DNA of 64,000 nucleotides from contig CAVZYN010000009.1 of assembly GCA_963779515.1 (NCBI GenBank), forward strand, positions 62,001-126,000. Direction: 5' to 3'. Positions 43,083-51,984 of this stretch are shown here, one piece after another (position 1 is the stretch's first letter; the number at the start of each line of letters is the position of its first letter). The DNA comes from CAVZYN01 sp963779515. GTDB taxonomy: Bacteria; Pseudomonadota; Alphaproteobacteria; Rhizobiales; Hyphomicrobiaceae. A program made the position numbers and the translations under genes. Below the pieces are notes generated by a model that was not told the origin of the DNA, did no database searches, and saw only the letters and a list, made by a program, of their open reading frames with translations.

Positions 43083-44243
43083 TCACAGATCTCCCTTAGG
43101 GAGAATTCTATGCTCTGGCTTGAAAGTTCGCTCATTTGGCCTCATCCCAACAATGTCGATCTTGCCCTGAGCCTTCAACTCTTTGATCCAGGAGGTGAGG
43201 TCACTTTTCCAGGTCAGTGGCGTGTCCATCACGCGTCCGATTATATCGCGGAACAGTAATCCACCGGCATGAGAACGAAGGAGTGCAAGCAGCTTGGCAT
43301 GAGCTCGCTCAATCTGCATCTTGCGTTCGTCTTCGTACGTTGCAACAGCGCCATCTACAATCGAAGATCCGAATAGTCCTGGCTGGCCAGTGCGCGTGAC
43401 GACGGCTTGGTATTTAACGTCGTTGCGAAGTCTCTCTTGAACGTTGACGGCCTTCATCTCGATTGCCCGAAACTCCTCGATGCCTTTCCAATGCCGCGTG
43501 GCATAGATGAGGTAAAAATATGTTCGGTCAGACTTGGGCTTCATAATGCGCGTTGACGTAACATGAGCGTAGTTTCCCGCCTTTTTGAGCCGTTCGGTAT
43601 AGACTTCGATGGCAGCGGCTTCTCGCGTCATGCCCGTCTCATGCAACGTCTTCCAATCCTCGAACCAGGCACCGCCGAAGAGCTGATCAAATTGTTGGGC
43701 GATATTTGGCCTTGGATCGTCGATGAACCGATTGATGTAGTCCGACATGAAGTTGATGAGCACTTCGCCCCTCAGTTTGAGTAGAGGGGTGATCTTCAGC
43801 AACGGGTAGCCAGTCCATCCGGTAGGGTCGATGAAGATCAATGAGAAGGACTGCCCGACAAACCTCACGGCATCTGAGATGTGATCCTCAAACTTGCCGT
43901 TGATCAACTCGATGCGCACGTCATCAATGCCCGCGACCGTGGTCTTTAGCTCAGCGAAGGCTCCAGGGTCTTTCTCAACAAATAGGCATCTGAACGTTAC
44001 ATCCTTTCCGCGACCATCCTTGAGGCCCAACCGGACTGCGCGGAGTTGATCAAGCGCAAGACTGAAGGATGTGTCTTTGTAGGTCTCTGCCGCTGACTTC
44101 CACGGACCCGAAAATCCGTCGACGTAGACAAAATCATTCTGAAACGAATAGATGTTGTAGGCGACTCTTTCGAGGTAACGCTCCAGAAAGAAGTGTTTGA
44201 CGTAAGTTTGCTCGCGGCCGACATAGAGACTGGGATCGGGCAT
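43083..44243 (-). CDS. tcmP: Three-Cys-motif partner protein TcmP
   Basis: The 386-residue protein matches TcmP, a family found next to three-Cys-motif DUF5131 proteins. Function is not established. I see a methyltransferase-like pattern: YVDGFSGPW (40-48) resembles motif I, FVEKDP (88-93) an adenosine-binding acidic strand, and LIFIDPTGW (135-143) a DPPY-like catalytic loop. The last 70 residues, including LLFRDIIGRVMDTPLTWKSD and LKAQGKIDIVG, resemble a winged helix. ATG lies 5 bases after the stop of the DUF5131 gene, on the same strand. Composition is less GC-rich than its neighbours, suggesting transfer. Confidence 0.85.
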   Translation of the reverse strand: MPDPSLYVGREQTYVKHFFLERYLERVAYNIYSFQNDFVYVDGFSGPWKSAAETYKDTSFSLALDQLRAVRLGLKDGRGKDVTFRCLFVEKDPGAFAELKTTVAGIDDVRIELINGKFEDHISDAVRFVGQSFSLIFIDPTGWTGYPLLKITPLLKLRGEVLINFMSDYINRFIDDPRPNIAQQFDQLFGGAWFEDWKTLHETGMTREAAAIEVYTERLKKAGNYAHVTSTRIMKPKSDRTYFYLIYATRHWKGIEEFRAIEMKAVNVQERLRNDVKYQAVVTRTGQPGLFGSSIVDGAVATYEDERKMQIERAHAKLLALLRSHAGGLLFRDIIGRVMDTPLTWKSDLTSWIKELKAQGKIDIVGMRPNERTFKPEHRILPKGDL

Positions 44244-44248
44244 CGCGT

Positions 44249-44992
44249 TTACTCGGCGGCCTCGAGTTTTGAGCGAGGTGGAAACTCATTCCATTCCCTG
44301 CCATCTAAGTTGCGGCCACCTGTCTTGGGTCGTAGACCGCCCCACTGCTTAAAGAAGAATGGGACGTGTTGCGCCACGCACTGATCTCGGACAGATCGAG
44401 CCCAGGCTAGCTCCATTGGCCGTGCTCCCGGTCCGCTTTCGCCGCCAACGATCACCCATGAGATGCCGGAAAGGTCGATGATACCCGGTGAGCCAATAAG
44501 CGGTTCGATCGAGACGAAACGGACGCTGGCATTGGTCTCTTGCAGGTGGCGGATGCGCGATGTCCGCTTGCTGTCTTCGACCGATACGCCCAGCCAGATA
44601 TGCGATGGAACAGGGCGTGTTTTGTATCGCGCATTGACGAAAGAGCGCAGAAGTGAACTGCGCTTGGTGAGCACCTGAAAATTGTGCCAGTCGGCCTTTT
44701 CCATCGTGTCGAAGACACGCGTGATAAAGTCCGTCGGGACAAGTTTGTGGAATAGGTCACTCATGGAGTTCACGAAAATCAGCTTGGGGCGCTTCCAGGC
44801 GAGCGGCTGTTCAATTCTCTCAGGACGCAAGGTCAGATCAAAGCCATGCTCAAACGGGTGGCCCTTCACGCCGCGAAAGCGTTCGGAGAACCGCTCAGCG
44901 TAGCAATGATCGCAGCCAGCGCTAATTTTCGTGCAGCCCGTCACTGGGTTCCACGTCGCGTCAGTCCACTCGATTGCTGAAGTCTGTGCCAT
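44249..44992 (-). CDS. DUF5131 (Gp37/Gp68) three-Cys-motif protein
   Basis: The 247-residue protein begins MAQTSAIEWTDATWNPVTGC and has the cysteine cluster TGCTKISAGCDHCYAERF (Cys20, Cys27, Cys30), a spacing related to radical-SAM-type iron-sulfur proteins. Other signatures: FVNSMSDLFHKLVPTDFI, HNFQVLTKRSSLLRSF, PSHIWLGVSVEDSKRTSRIR, VSIEPLIGSPG, WVIVGGESGPGARPM and PFFFKQWGG. The family occurs in phages and mobile islands; its reaction is unknown. It is the promoter-proximal gene of a two-gene unit with tcmP. ATG at 44992 is the first start that opens the conserved domain; longer frames run into repeats. Confidence 0.87.
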   Translation of the reverse strand: MAQTSAIEWTDATWNPVTGCTKISAGCDHCYAERFSERFRGVKGHPFEHGFDLTLRPERIEQPLAWKRPKLIFVNSMSDLFHKLVPTDFITRVFDTMEKADWHNFQVLTKRSSLLRSFVNARYKTRPVPSHIWLGVSVEDSKRTSRIRHLQETNASVRFVSIEPLIGSPGIIDLSGISWVIVGGESGPGARPMELAWARSVRDQCVAQHVPFFFKQWGGLRPKTGGRNLDGREWNEFPPRSKLEAAE

Positions 44993-45067
44993 TCTTTCTC
45001 TTGAACATAACGCGAACACTCTAGCAGAGTCGGCGCTCTGACTGCAAATGGAATCGGTATGGGTGGG

Positions 45068-45535
45068 GTTGCTTGGGTCGCCGCCTTCGCGGCGATGACG
45101 TGGGGAGAGATGTGAACTGTCGCCGCCCAAAGCCGTCATGCCGGGCCAGCGTGCCCGGCATCCAGGACCACGGCTGGCGGAGAGCATCACAGCTGGCACG
45201 GCGTATGGGGCCTGGGCACAAGGCCCAGGACGACGGCTGCGGGTGGGGTGGCAGATGGGCCGCTCGCCCTTCGACGGGCTCAGGGTGAGGCGGGTTTGGA
45301 TTTGCGCACGTGGCGGCCCCATGTGCTGTTGCTTGGGTCCCCGCCTTCGCGGGAATGACGTGGGGCATGAGATGTGGACTGTCGCAGTCCAGAGCCGTCA
45401 TGCCGGGTCAGCGTGCCCGGCATCCAGGACCACGGCTGGCGGAGAGCCACAAGGCCCAGGACGACGGCTGTAGGTGACGGGACAGCTGGGCCGCTCGCCC
45501 TTCGACAGGCTCAGGGTGAGGCGGGTCGGGACGGA
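45068..45535. repeat. Repeat cluster (families E, B and C)
   Basis: In order: a GCTTGGGTCGCCGCCTTCGC element (E), GTCATGCCGGGCCAGCGTGC with CCCGGCATCCAGGACCACGG (B) ending near GGCCCAGGACGACGGCT, then CCGCTCGCCCTTCGACGGGC with TCAGGGTGAGGCGGG (C). The E-B-C series then repeats at 45330-45530. There is no gene in this stretch. Confidence 0.8.
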
Positions 45536-45574
45536 ATTCGGTGAGCCTGAAGAGACTTGGCACAAACCTCTCCA

Positions 45575-45708
45575 TTTGCGTTCCCGGCCAAGCGCGATCA
45601 GCGCGCGAGCCGGGATCTGCATGTCGAGATTGTGCGCCGTGTGCGCACCCTCGACGTGGAGATCCCGGATATTGCCGCGCGGCGCGCGGCAATTCCGGGA
45701 ACGCAAAC
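45575..45708. repeat. Long palindromic element, family G
   Basis: The left arm TTTGCGTTCCCGG..CCGGGATCTGCATGTCGAG is mirrored by CTCGACGTGGAGATCCCGG..CCGGGAACGCAAA, around TTGTGCGCCGTGTGCGCAC. Arms are about 45 bases with gaps. A half copy with the same TTGCGTTCCCGG and GGGATCTCCACGTCGAG lies at 61368-61425. Confidence 0.75.
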
Positions 45709-45814
45709 TGAGGGGTGCGTGGACTGCGTTCGGCTGGTGGCGTTGCAACGACCTCGCTCCTGTTGCTTCCCCGGGCGCTGCGCGACAGCGCAAGACCCGG
45801 GGGCTTTCTGGTTC

Positions 45815-45945
45815 TGGTGGGCGCTGGCGGAGAGCATCACAGCTGGCACGGCGTATGGGTCCTGGGCACAAGGCCCAGGACGACGGCTGTGGGTGACGGG
45901 ACAGCTGGGCCGCTCGCCCTTCGACGGGCTCAGGGTGAGGCGGGT
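45815..45945. repeat. Third copy of the B and C repeats
   Basis: GCGGAGAGCATCACAGCTGG, GTCCTGGGCACAAGGCCCAG and GACGACGGCT (B) are followed by CCGCTCGCCCTTCGACGGGC and TCAGGGTGAGGCGGGT (C). They closely match 45170-45295. Confidence 0.8.
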
Positions 45946-46037
45946 CGACGACCCCGTGCCGTTTCCGATCGCCTCGTTGTGAGCCTGTCGAACCACTGGG
46001 CGGCCGGGTGGAGGATTGCGGTGCGTTCTGTGTGCGG

Positions 46038-46190
46038 GTCCGCCCCCTCATCCGGCCTTCGGCCACCTCCCCACGGGAGAAGGATGAACAATGCAGAGCG
46101 GTAGCTAGGGGAGCGGGATGATCTCGGCGAACACCGATGTGCTGATCCGCCCCGTCATCCGGCGCTTCTCCCCACGGGAGAAGGATTAAC
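46038..46190. repeat. Repeat family A copies near plsY
   Basis: GTCCGCCCCCTCATCCGGCC, GGCCACCTCCCCACGGGAGA, then a second shorter copy CTTCTCCCCACGGGAGAAGG. Between about 46190 and 46395 nothing was recognised. Confidence 0.75.
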
Positions 46191-46395
46191 CACCGTGGAT
46201 GTCGCCGTTTTGTGCACACTGGCGATTGTGCGGAAAATGAAGCCAATGGGCGGCTGGTTGTGGGTGGGATGGCAGCGTGCATGACGGCGGCTGAGCGGCT
46301 GTGGGGGTGCCGATAGGGCGGCCGCTGAGACTGCCGCCGCTGAAGAGCATGCACCGGAGAGGCGCCGCGCGAGGGCTGCGAGCCGACATGCGAGC

Positions 46396-46470
46396 CACAT
46401 GCTAGCCCATCGCGAGCCACGTGGGAGCCCATCGCCGATTCGGGCAAAAAATGCGCAACATCATCGCGGA
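46396..46470 (+). repeat. Family F repeat, plus-strand copy
   Basis: TAGCCCATCGCGAGCCACGT, then GAGCCCATCGCCGATTCG and AAAAAATGCGCA. The reverse complement of 51776-51850 carries the same order of words. The two copies are therefore inverted and flank plsY, dprA and topA. Confidence 0.7.
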
Positions 46471-46621
46471 AACGCGCGTTGCGAGCGAGCGCGGGAAAAA
46501 TCGGCAACAGGTTGGCGCGCGACGACGCGTGTTGTCAAAGAGGCCGGCGCGGAATTCATTCCACGGTTGCTCGCGGATTTCGTCCGCCATACGGTGACGA
46601 CGATGACATGTGGGGGTGGCT

Positions 46622-47260
46622 GTGATCGAGACGATGATGTCGTTGCCAGGATTTCTGGCGCTGGCGTTCGGGTATCTGCTCGGTTCGATTCCATTCGGGC
46701 TGGTGCTGACGCGGGCGGCGGGGCTCGGTGATGTGCGGGCCATCGGTTCCGGCAACATCGGCGCGACCAACGTGCTGCGGACCGGCAACAAGGGCTTGGC
46801 GGCGGCGACGTTGTTGCTCGATGGTTTGAAGGGTACGGCGGCGGTTTTGATTGCCGCCACTTTTTTACCGGGCGCGGGATTGGTCGCGGGGCTCGGCGCG
46901 TTTCTCGGCCACCTGTTTCCGGTGTGGCTGACCTTCAAGGGCGGCAAGGGCGTTGCGACCTATATCGGCGTGCTGTTTGGGCTCGCATGGACCTTCGGGC
47001 TGATGTTTTGCGCGGTGTGGCTCGTGCTGGCGGCGCTGTTCCGGTATTCGTCGCTGTCGGCGCTGGTGGCCGGCGCGGCGACGCCTGTGGCGCTGTGGTT
47101 TGGCGGGCATGGCCAGATGGCAGCCCTGTTCGCCGTCATGACGCTCTTGCTCTTCTGGACGCATCGGGAGAACATCGCCCGGCTGATCAACGGGACAGAG
47201 AGCAAGATCGGTGCGAAATCCACCGCCAAAGCCAAGCCTGAGCCGTCCGGATCCGCCTGA
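46622..47260 (+). CDS. plsY: Glycerol-3-phosphate acyltransferase PlsY
   Basis: PlsY acylates glycerol 3-phosphate from acyl-phosphate at the inner membrane, the first step of phospholipid synthesis. The roughly 212-residue product has five hydrophobic segments and the conserved loops YLLGSIPFGLVLTRAAGLGD, IGSGNIGATNVLRTGNKG, GHLFPVWLTFKGGKGVATYI and FWTHRENIARLINGTESKIG. GTG at 46622 is one of several clustered starts (46610-46637). It overlaps dprA by 50 bases and stands in the conserved pyrC-plsY-dprA-topA order, from which an island has separated it on the left. Confidence 0.95.
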   Translation: MIETMMSLPGFLALAFGYLLGSIPFGLVLTRAAGLGDVRAIGSGNIGATNVLRTGNKGLAAATLLLDGLKGTAAVLIAATFLPGAGLVAGLGAFLGHLFPVWLTFKGGKGVATYIGVLFGLAWTFGLMFCAVWLVLAALFRYSSLSALVAGAATPVALWFGGHGQMAALFAVMTLLLFWTHRENIARLINGTESKIGAKSTAKAKPEPSGSA

Positions 47261-48479
47261 AGGGGTCGACGGGCTCACCGCGTTGACGCCGGCGCCGCTG
47301 CCGCAGGCGCCGCTCGACGATGCGCAACGGCTGGCGTGTTTGCGGCTGATCCGGTCGGAAAACGTTGGGCCGGTGACGTTTCGCGAGCTGATCAATCATT
47401 TTGGCGGTGCGGCCGCGGCGCTGGAAGCGTTGCCGGAGCTGGCGCGCCGGGGCGGGCAACGCCGCGCGCCACGGCTGTGTCCGCGCGATCGGGCCGAAGC
47501 GGAGTTAGCCGCTGCCGCCAAGGCCAAAGCGCGGCCGGTGTTCACGATCGAACCTGGATACCCGCCGCTGCTGGCGCATGTCGCGGCGCCGCCGCCGATG
47601 ATTTATGCGCGCGGCGATCTCGATCTGCTGGCGCGGCCGGCGCTGGCGATCGTCGGCTCGCGCAATGCGTCGGCGGCCGGCATCAAGCTGACGCGGCACT
47701 TTGCGACGGCGCTCGGCGAGGCCGGGTTTGTGATCGTCTCGGGGATGGCGCGGGGGATCGATGCGGCGGCGCATGAAGCGGCGCTGGCGCGGGGCACGAT
47801 CGCGGTGCTGGCTGGCGGGATCGACGTGATCTATCCGCCGGAGCATGCGGATCTCTATCAGCGGATTTCTGAGAGCGGGTGCGTCGTATCCGAAATGCCG
47901 CCGGGTTATGTGGCGCGGGCGCAAGAATTTCCGCGGCGCAATCGGGTGATTTCGGGTGTGTCGCATGGGGTTGTGGTGATCGAGGCGGCGCGGCGGTCGG
48001 GGACACTGACGACGGCGCGGCATGCCGCCGAGCAAGGGCGCGATGTGTTCGCGGTGCCGGGGCATCCGCTCGATCCGCGCGCGGAGGGGACCAATCATCT
48101 CCTGAAGGAGGGCGCGTCGCTGGTGACGGAGCCGGACGATGTGCTGAAGCTGTTGCGTCCGCTGCTGGAGCCGTCACGGCAGATGGCGGAGGCGGCGACG
48201 TCGCTGGCGCCGTTGCGTGGTGCGGCCGTGCCGGCGCCGATCGACGACGCGGACCGGCAACGCGTGCTGGTGGCGCTCGGTCCGGCGCCGATCGACATCG
48301 ACGAGGTGGTACGTGCGACCGGTCTTGCGGCTCGCAACGTGCGGATCGCGCTGATCGAGTTGGCGCTGGCCGGCCGCGTCGTCCAGCATGGCGCGCAGCT
48401 CGTGTCGCTGGCACCCGATGCCGGACCTGGGGCTGGGCCGGATCAGGCGGACTTCACGGGCGATTACGCCGGGCGCTGA
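47211..48479 (+). CDS. dprA: DNA-processing protein DprA
   Basis: DprA loads RecA onto incoming single-stranded DNA in transformation. The 422-residue protein has an N-terminal helical region (LRLIRSENVGPVTFRELINH), then the Rossmann-like DprA fold with ALAIVGSRNASAAGIKLTR, VSGMARGIDAAAHEAAL, VLAGGIDVIYPPEH, EFPRRNRVISGVSHGVVVIE and GTNHLLKEGASLV. A C-terminal winged helix (about 345-400) is present. GTG at 47211 overlaps plsY by 50 bases; a later TTG near 47283 is also possible. It is convergent with a small hypothetical gene. Confidence 0.93.
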   Translation: MRNPPPKPSLSRPDPPEGVDGLTALTPAPLPQAPLDDAQRLACLRLIRSENVGPVTFRELINHFGGAAAALEALPELARRGGQRRAPRLCPRDRAEAELAAAAKAKARPVFTIEPGYPPLLAHVAAPPPMIYARGDLDLLARPALAIVGSRNASAAGIKLTRHFATALGEAGFVIVSGMARGIDAAAHEAALARGTIAVLAGGIDVIYPPEHADLYQRISESGCVVSEMPPGYVARAQEFPRRNRVISGVSHGVVVIEAARRSGTLTTARHAAEQGRDVFAVPGHPLDPRAEGTNHLLKEGASLVTEPDDVLKLLRPLLEPSRQMAEAATSLAPLRGAAVPAPIDDADRQRVLVALGPAPIDIDEVVRATGLAARNVRIALIELALAGRVVQHGAQLVSLAPDAGPGAGPDQADFTGDYAGR

Positions 48480-48730
48480 TCCGCCGTTTCGCGGTGGGCC
48501 AGGTCGAGAAGCAAGACCAATCGCTGCTCCTGCAATTCGATCGCCATTTGCTTAAGCTCCTGGATGAGCGCGCCCATGTAAGCCAGCTGTTCGGTCGACC
48601 GGGCCCCAAATTTCGTTGTTTGATTGTTTCCGTCTTTGGTGACGTCGTCTAGGTTGCCGCCGCCTTGCGCCTCATGACCTGCCACAACCTTGAGATAGAT
48701 CGGTCGCATTGGTTCTTTGATCCGCGACAT
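48464..48730 (-). CDS. Small hypothetical protein (88 residues)
   Basis: A GAGGCGGG site directly before the ATG opens a frame MSRIKEPMRPIYLKVVAGHE, followed by polar sequence GNLDDVTKDGNNQTTKFGAR and a helix MGALIQELKQMAIELQEQRL. The composition is that of a real soluble protein with a C-terminal helix, and the start signal is good. Its last 16 bases overlap the 3' end of dprA, convergently. I do not recognise a family or function. Confidence 0.6.
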   Translation of the reverse strand: MSRIKEPMRPIYLKVVAGHEAQGGGNLDDVTKDGNNQTTKFGARSTEQLAYMGALIQELKQMAIELQEQRLVLLLDLAHRETADQRPA

Positions 48731-48967
48731 TCCCGCCTCGCTGACGTTGCCTCTGAATTCACCATTAATCTAACGAAATGGAAGAAAAATGGCAATAAGG
48801 TGAATGTTATCGGCTAAAAATGTTTGTTAAGTGCGGTTTTGGGTGGCCGTTTGACACCGGGCGACCGATCACCCATGTTCCCGCCGCCATTGCACAGGGT
48901 CCTCAAAGGCGCATGGCGCCCTAGAGCCCGCTTCGCGGCCATCACCAGTTTCCGAGATTTTCAAGAC

Positions 48968-51748
48968 ATGAACCTTGTCATCGTCAAGTCTGCCGCCAAG
49001 GCCAAGACCATCAACAAGTATCTTGGGTCCGACTATAAGGTCGTGGCGTCGTACGGGCATGTGCGCGATCTGCCGTCCAAGGACGGTTCGGTCGAACCCG
49101 ACAACGATTTCCTGATGCACTGGGATGTCGACGGGCGCTCTGCCAAGGTCATGCGCGAGATTTCGGAGGCCGCGAAAAAGGCCGACAAAGTGATTCTCGC
49201 GACCGACCCTGATCGCGAGGGCGAGGCGATCTCGTGGCACATTCTCGAAATTTTGAACGAGCGCAAGGCGCTGCGCAAGGGTACGCTGGTCGAGCGAGTC
49301 ACGTTCAACGCCATCACCAAAGCGTCGGTGCTGGCCGCAATGAAGGCGCCGCGCCAGATCGATGCGCCGCTGGTCGATGCGTATATGGCGCGGCGCGCAC
49401 TCGACTATCTCGTGGGATTCAATTTGTCGCCGGTGTTGTGGCGGAAATTGCCCGGCGCGCGCTCGGCGGGCCGGGTGCAGTCGGTTGCGTTGCGACTCGT
49501 GTGCGAACGCGAAGCCGAGATCGAGGCCTTCAAGACCGAGGAATACTGGACCATCGATGCCAAGCTCGCGACCGCGAAGGGCGAGGAGGTGCAGGCCCGC
49601 CTCGTCAATGTCGCCGGCACGCAGCTGAAAAAACTGGACATCAAGGACGGCGCCACCGCCAATGCCATCAAGGCGGCGATCGAGAAGGGCGACTTCCGCA
49701 TCACCTCGGTCGAGAAGAAGGCCGTCAAGCGCAACCCCTACGCGCCCTTTGCGACGTCAACCCTGCAGATGGACGCCTCACGCAAGCTCGGCTTCTCGGC
49801 CAAGCAAACCATGAACATCGCGCAGCGCCTCTATGAAGGCGTCGACGTCGGCGGCGAGACCGTCGGCCTCATCACCTACATGCGAACCGACGGCGTGCAG
49901 ATCATCCCGGAAGCCATCGCTCTCATCCGGAAGGAAGTCGAGCAGGATTTCGGCAAGCGCTACCTGCCGCCGTTCATTCGCGAGTACAAGACCAAGGCGA
50001 AGAACGCGCAGGAGGCACACGAAGCAGTGCGCCCCGCCGATGTCTCGCGTCAGCCCGAGCAGGTCGCCAAATATCTCGATCGCGATCAGGCGCGGCTCTA
50101 CGAGCTGATCTGGAAACGCTCGGTCGCCTCGCAGATGGCGTCGGCCGAACTCGAGCAGACGACCGCCGAAATCGAGGTCAAAGGCCGCGACGGCAAAACC
50201 TATGGGCTGCGCGCCACCGGCTCCGTCATCGTGTTCGACGGTTTCTTGAAACTCTACGAGGAAGGCCGCGACGATCGCTGGCGCGGCATCGACAAGGGCA
50301 AGGACGACGTCGCCGAAGAGGAAGACGACACCCGCCGCCTGCCACCGCTCGCCGCCGGCGATCGCCTGACCGACCGCGGCATCGACGCCGACCAGCATTT
50401 CACGCAGCCGCCGGCGCGATATTCGGAAGCAACCCTCGTCAAGCGCCTTGAGGAACTCGGCATCGGCCGGCCCTCGACCTACGCTTCCACGCTCGGCGTG
50501 CTGCAGGAGCGCGGCTATGTGCGCACCGACAAGAAACGCCTGATTCCAGAGGATAAAGGCCGCCTGGTCACCGGGTTCCTGGCGAGCTTCTTCAAGCGCT
50601 ATGTCGAATACGATTTCACGGCGGGGCTCGAGGAAAAACTCGACCTGATCTCCGACCACAAGCTCGCCTGGAAGGATGTGCTGCGCGATTTCTGGAAGGA
50701 ATTCACGGCGGCGATCGGCGAGACCAAGGAGTTGCGCGTCACCGACGTGCTCGAAACGCTCAACGATCTCTTGGGCCCGCACATCTTCCCTGACAAGGGC
50801 GATGGGTCGGATCCGCGCGGCTGCCCGAGTTGCGCGGCCGGCCGGCTCTCGCTCAAGACCGGCAAGTTCGGCGCGTTCGTTGGCTGCTCGAACTACCCCG
50901 AGTGCCGCTACACGCGGCAGTTCTCCGACAACGGCAATGGTCCGGCGGACGCGCAGACGCCCGAAGGCAAGATCCTCGGCACCGATCCCGATACGGGCTT
51001 CAACGTCGCGCTGAAGAGCGGGCAATTCGGCACGTATCTTCAGCTCGGCGATCAGAAGGACTATGGCGAGGGCGAAAAGCCGAAACGGTCATCGCTCCCG
51101 AAGGGCGTCGATGCCAACAGCGTCAATTTCGAGCTCGCCTTGAAGCTGCTGTCGCTGCCGCGTCAGGTCGGCAATCATCCCGAAACCGGCACGCCGATCA
51201 CGGCGGGTCTCGGCCGCTACGGACCTTTCATTCTCAACGACGGCGTCTATGCCAATCTCGAAGGCTTCGAGGAAGTGTTTTCCGTCGGCCTCAATCGCGC
51301 GGTGACGCTGATTGCCGAGAAAAAAGCCGGTGGCGGCAAGAGCCGGTTCCAGCGGCAGGCGGCAACCGTGCTCAAGGATCTCGGCGAGCATCCGAGCGAG
51401 GGCGGCAAGATCCAAGTGCTGTCAGGACGCTACGGTCCCTACATCAGCCACAACAAGATCAACGCCAACATTCCCAAGGGCAAAGAGCCGGCGGACGTGA
51501 CGGTCGACGAGGCGATCGGCTTGCTCGCCGAGCGCATCGCCAAGGGTGGATTCAAGAAACCGAAGGTGGCGGCGAAGGCAAAGAAGAAGGACGCGGGCGC
51601 GGACAAGGCTGCGGCACCCAAGAGGCCCGCGACCAAAAGTGCTGCGAAGGCGCCCGCGAAAACCGCCGCCAAATCGGCCGCGCAAACACCGGCAAAGGCG
51701 CCCGCCAAAAGCAAACTCAAAACCGCCAAGACCGAAGCGGCGGAGTAG
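48968..51748 (+). CDS. topA: DNA topoisomerase I TopA
   Basis: TopA relaxes negative supercoils by transient single-strand cleavage. The 926-residue product begins MNLVIVKSAAKAKTINKYLG (TOPRIM domain, with TDPDREGEAISWH). It has the type IA core with the active-site tyrosine in GLITYMRTDGVQI and a zinc-finger-like C-terminal part (CPSCAAGRLSLKTGKFGAFV and CSNYPECRYTRQ). Several Topo_C repeats (GRYGPYISH, GLGRYGPFILNDG) and a Lys/Ala/Pro-rich tail follow. Upstream lies a 237-base gap with an AT-rich stretch that may carry the promoter. Confidence 0.96.
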   Translation: MNLVIVKSAAKAKTINKYLGSDYKVVASYGHVRDLPSKDGSVEPDNDFLMHWDVDGRSAKVMREISEAAKKADKVILATDPDREGEAISWHILEILNERKALRKGTLVERVTFNAITKASVLAAMKAPRQIDAPLVDAYMARRALDYLVGFNLSPVLWRKLPGARSAGRVQSVALRLVCEREAEIEAFKTEEYWTIDAKLATAKGEEVQARLVNVAGTQLKKLDIKDGATANAIKAAIEKGDFRITSVEKKAVKRNPYAPFATSTLQMDASRKLGFSAKQTMNIAQRLYEGVDVGGETVGLITYMRTDGVQIIPEAIALIRKEVEQDFGKRYLPPFIREYKTKAKNAQEAHEAVRPADVSRQPEQVAKYLDRDQARLYELIWKRSVASQMASAELEQTTAEIEVKGRDGKTYGLRATGSVIVFDGFLKLYEEGRDDRWRGIDKGKDDVAEEEDDTRRLPPLAAGDRLTDRGIDADQHFTQPPARYSEATLVKRLEELGIGRPSTYASTLGVLQERGYVRTDKKRLIPEDKGRLVTGFLASFFKRYVEYDFTAGLEEKLDLISDHKLAWKDVLRDFWKEFTAAIGETKELRVTDVLETLNDLLGPHIFPDKGDGSDPRGCPSCAAGRLSLKTGKFGAFVGCSNYPECRYTRQFSDNGNGPADAQTPEGKILGTDPDTGFNVALKSGQFGTYLQLGDQKDYGEGEKPKRSSLPKGVDANSVNFELALKLLSLPRQVGNHPETGTPITAGLGRYGPFILNDGVYANLEGFEEVFSVGLNRAVTLIAEKKAGGGKSRFQRQAATVLKDLGEHPSEGGKIQVLSGRYGPYISHNKINANIPKGKEPADVTVDEAIGLLAERIAKGGFKKPKVAAKAKKKDAGADKAAAPKRPATKSAAKAPAKTAAKSAAQTPAKAPAKSKLKTAKTEAAE

Positions 51749-51775
51749 TCGCGCGCGAAAAATCCGTTTTCACGG

Positions 51776-51850
51776 ATGGTGATGCGCATTTTTTCGTGCG
51801 ATTCGGCGATGGGCTCGCAAGTGGCTCGCGATGGGCTCGCATTTTTGGTG
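51776..51850 (-). repeat. Family F repeat, minus-strand copy
   Basis: The top strand reads TGCGCATTTTTTCG, CGGCGATGGGCTCGCA, GTGGCTCGCGATGGGCTCGC, the reverse complement of 46396-46470 with a few changes. It begins 27 bases after the topA stop. A further related stretch (GTTGGCGATGGGCTGG) follows at about 51920. Confidence 0.7.
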
Positions 51851-51984
51851 TCGCAGCCGTCGCGCGCAAGCAACGCCGGTTTCGCCAGGGCGAGGTGTAC
51901 GCTTTTGCACGTGTTGGCGATGGGCTGGCACCTGGCTCCCAAGCGACCCTGCGACAGCGCCACGCGGCGTCACTCCGATGAAGG

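Noticed and set aside
43083..44992. Prophage remnant because of the phage Gp37/Gp68 label
   Set aside because: Only DUF5131 and its partner are present; no structural, integrase or lysis gene is nearby.
45050..46190. Possible CRISPR array in the repeat cluster
   Set aside because: Units are of different families and lengths, with irregular spacing and no cas genes.
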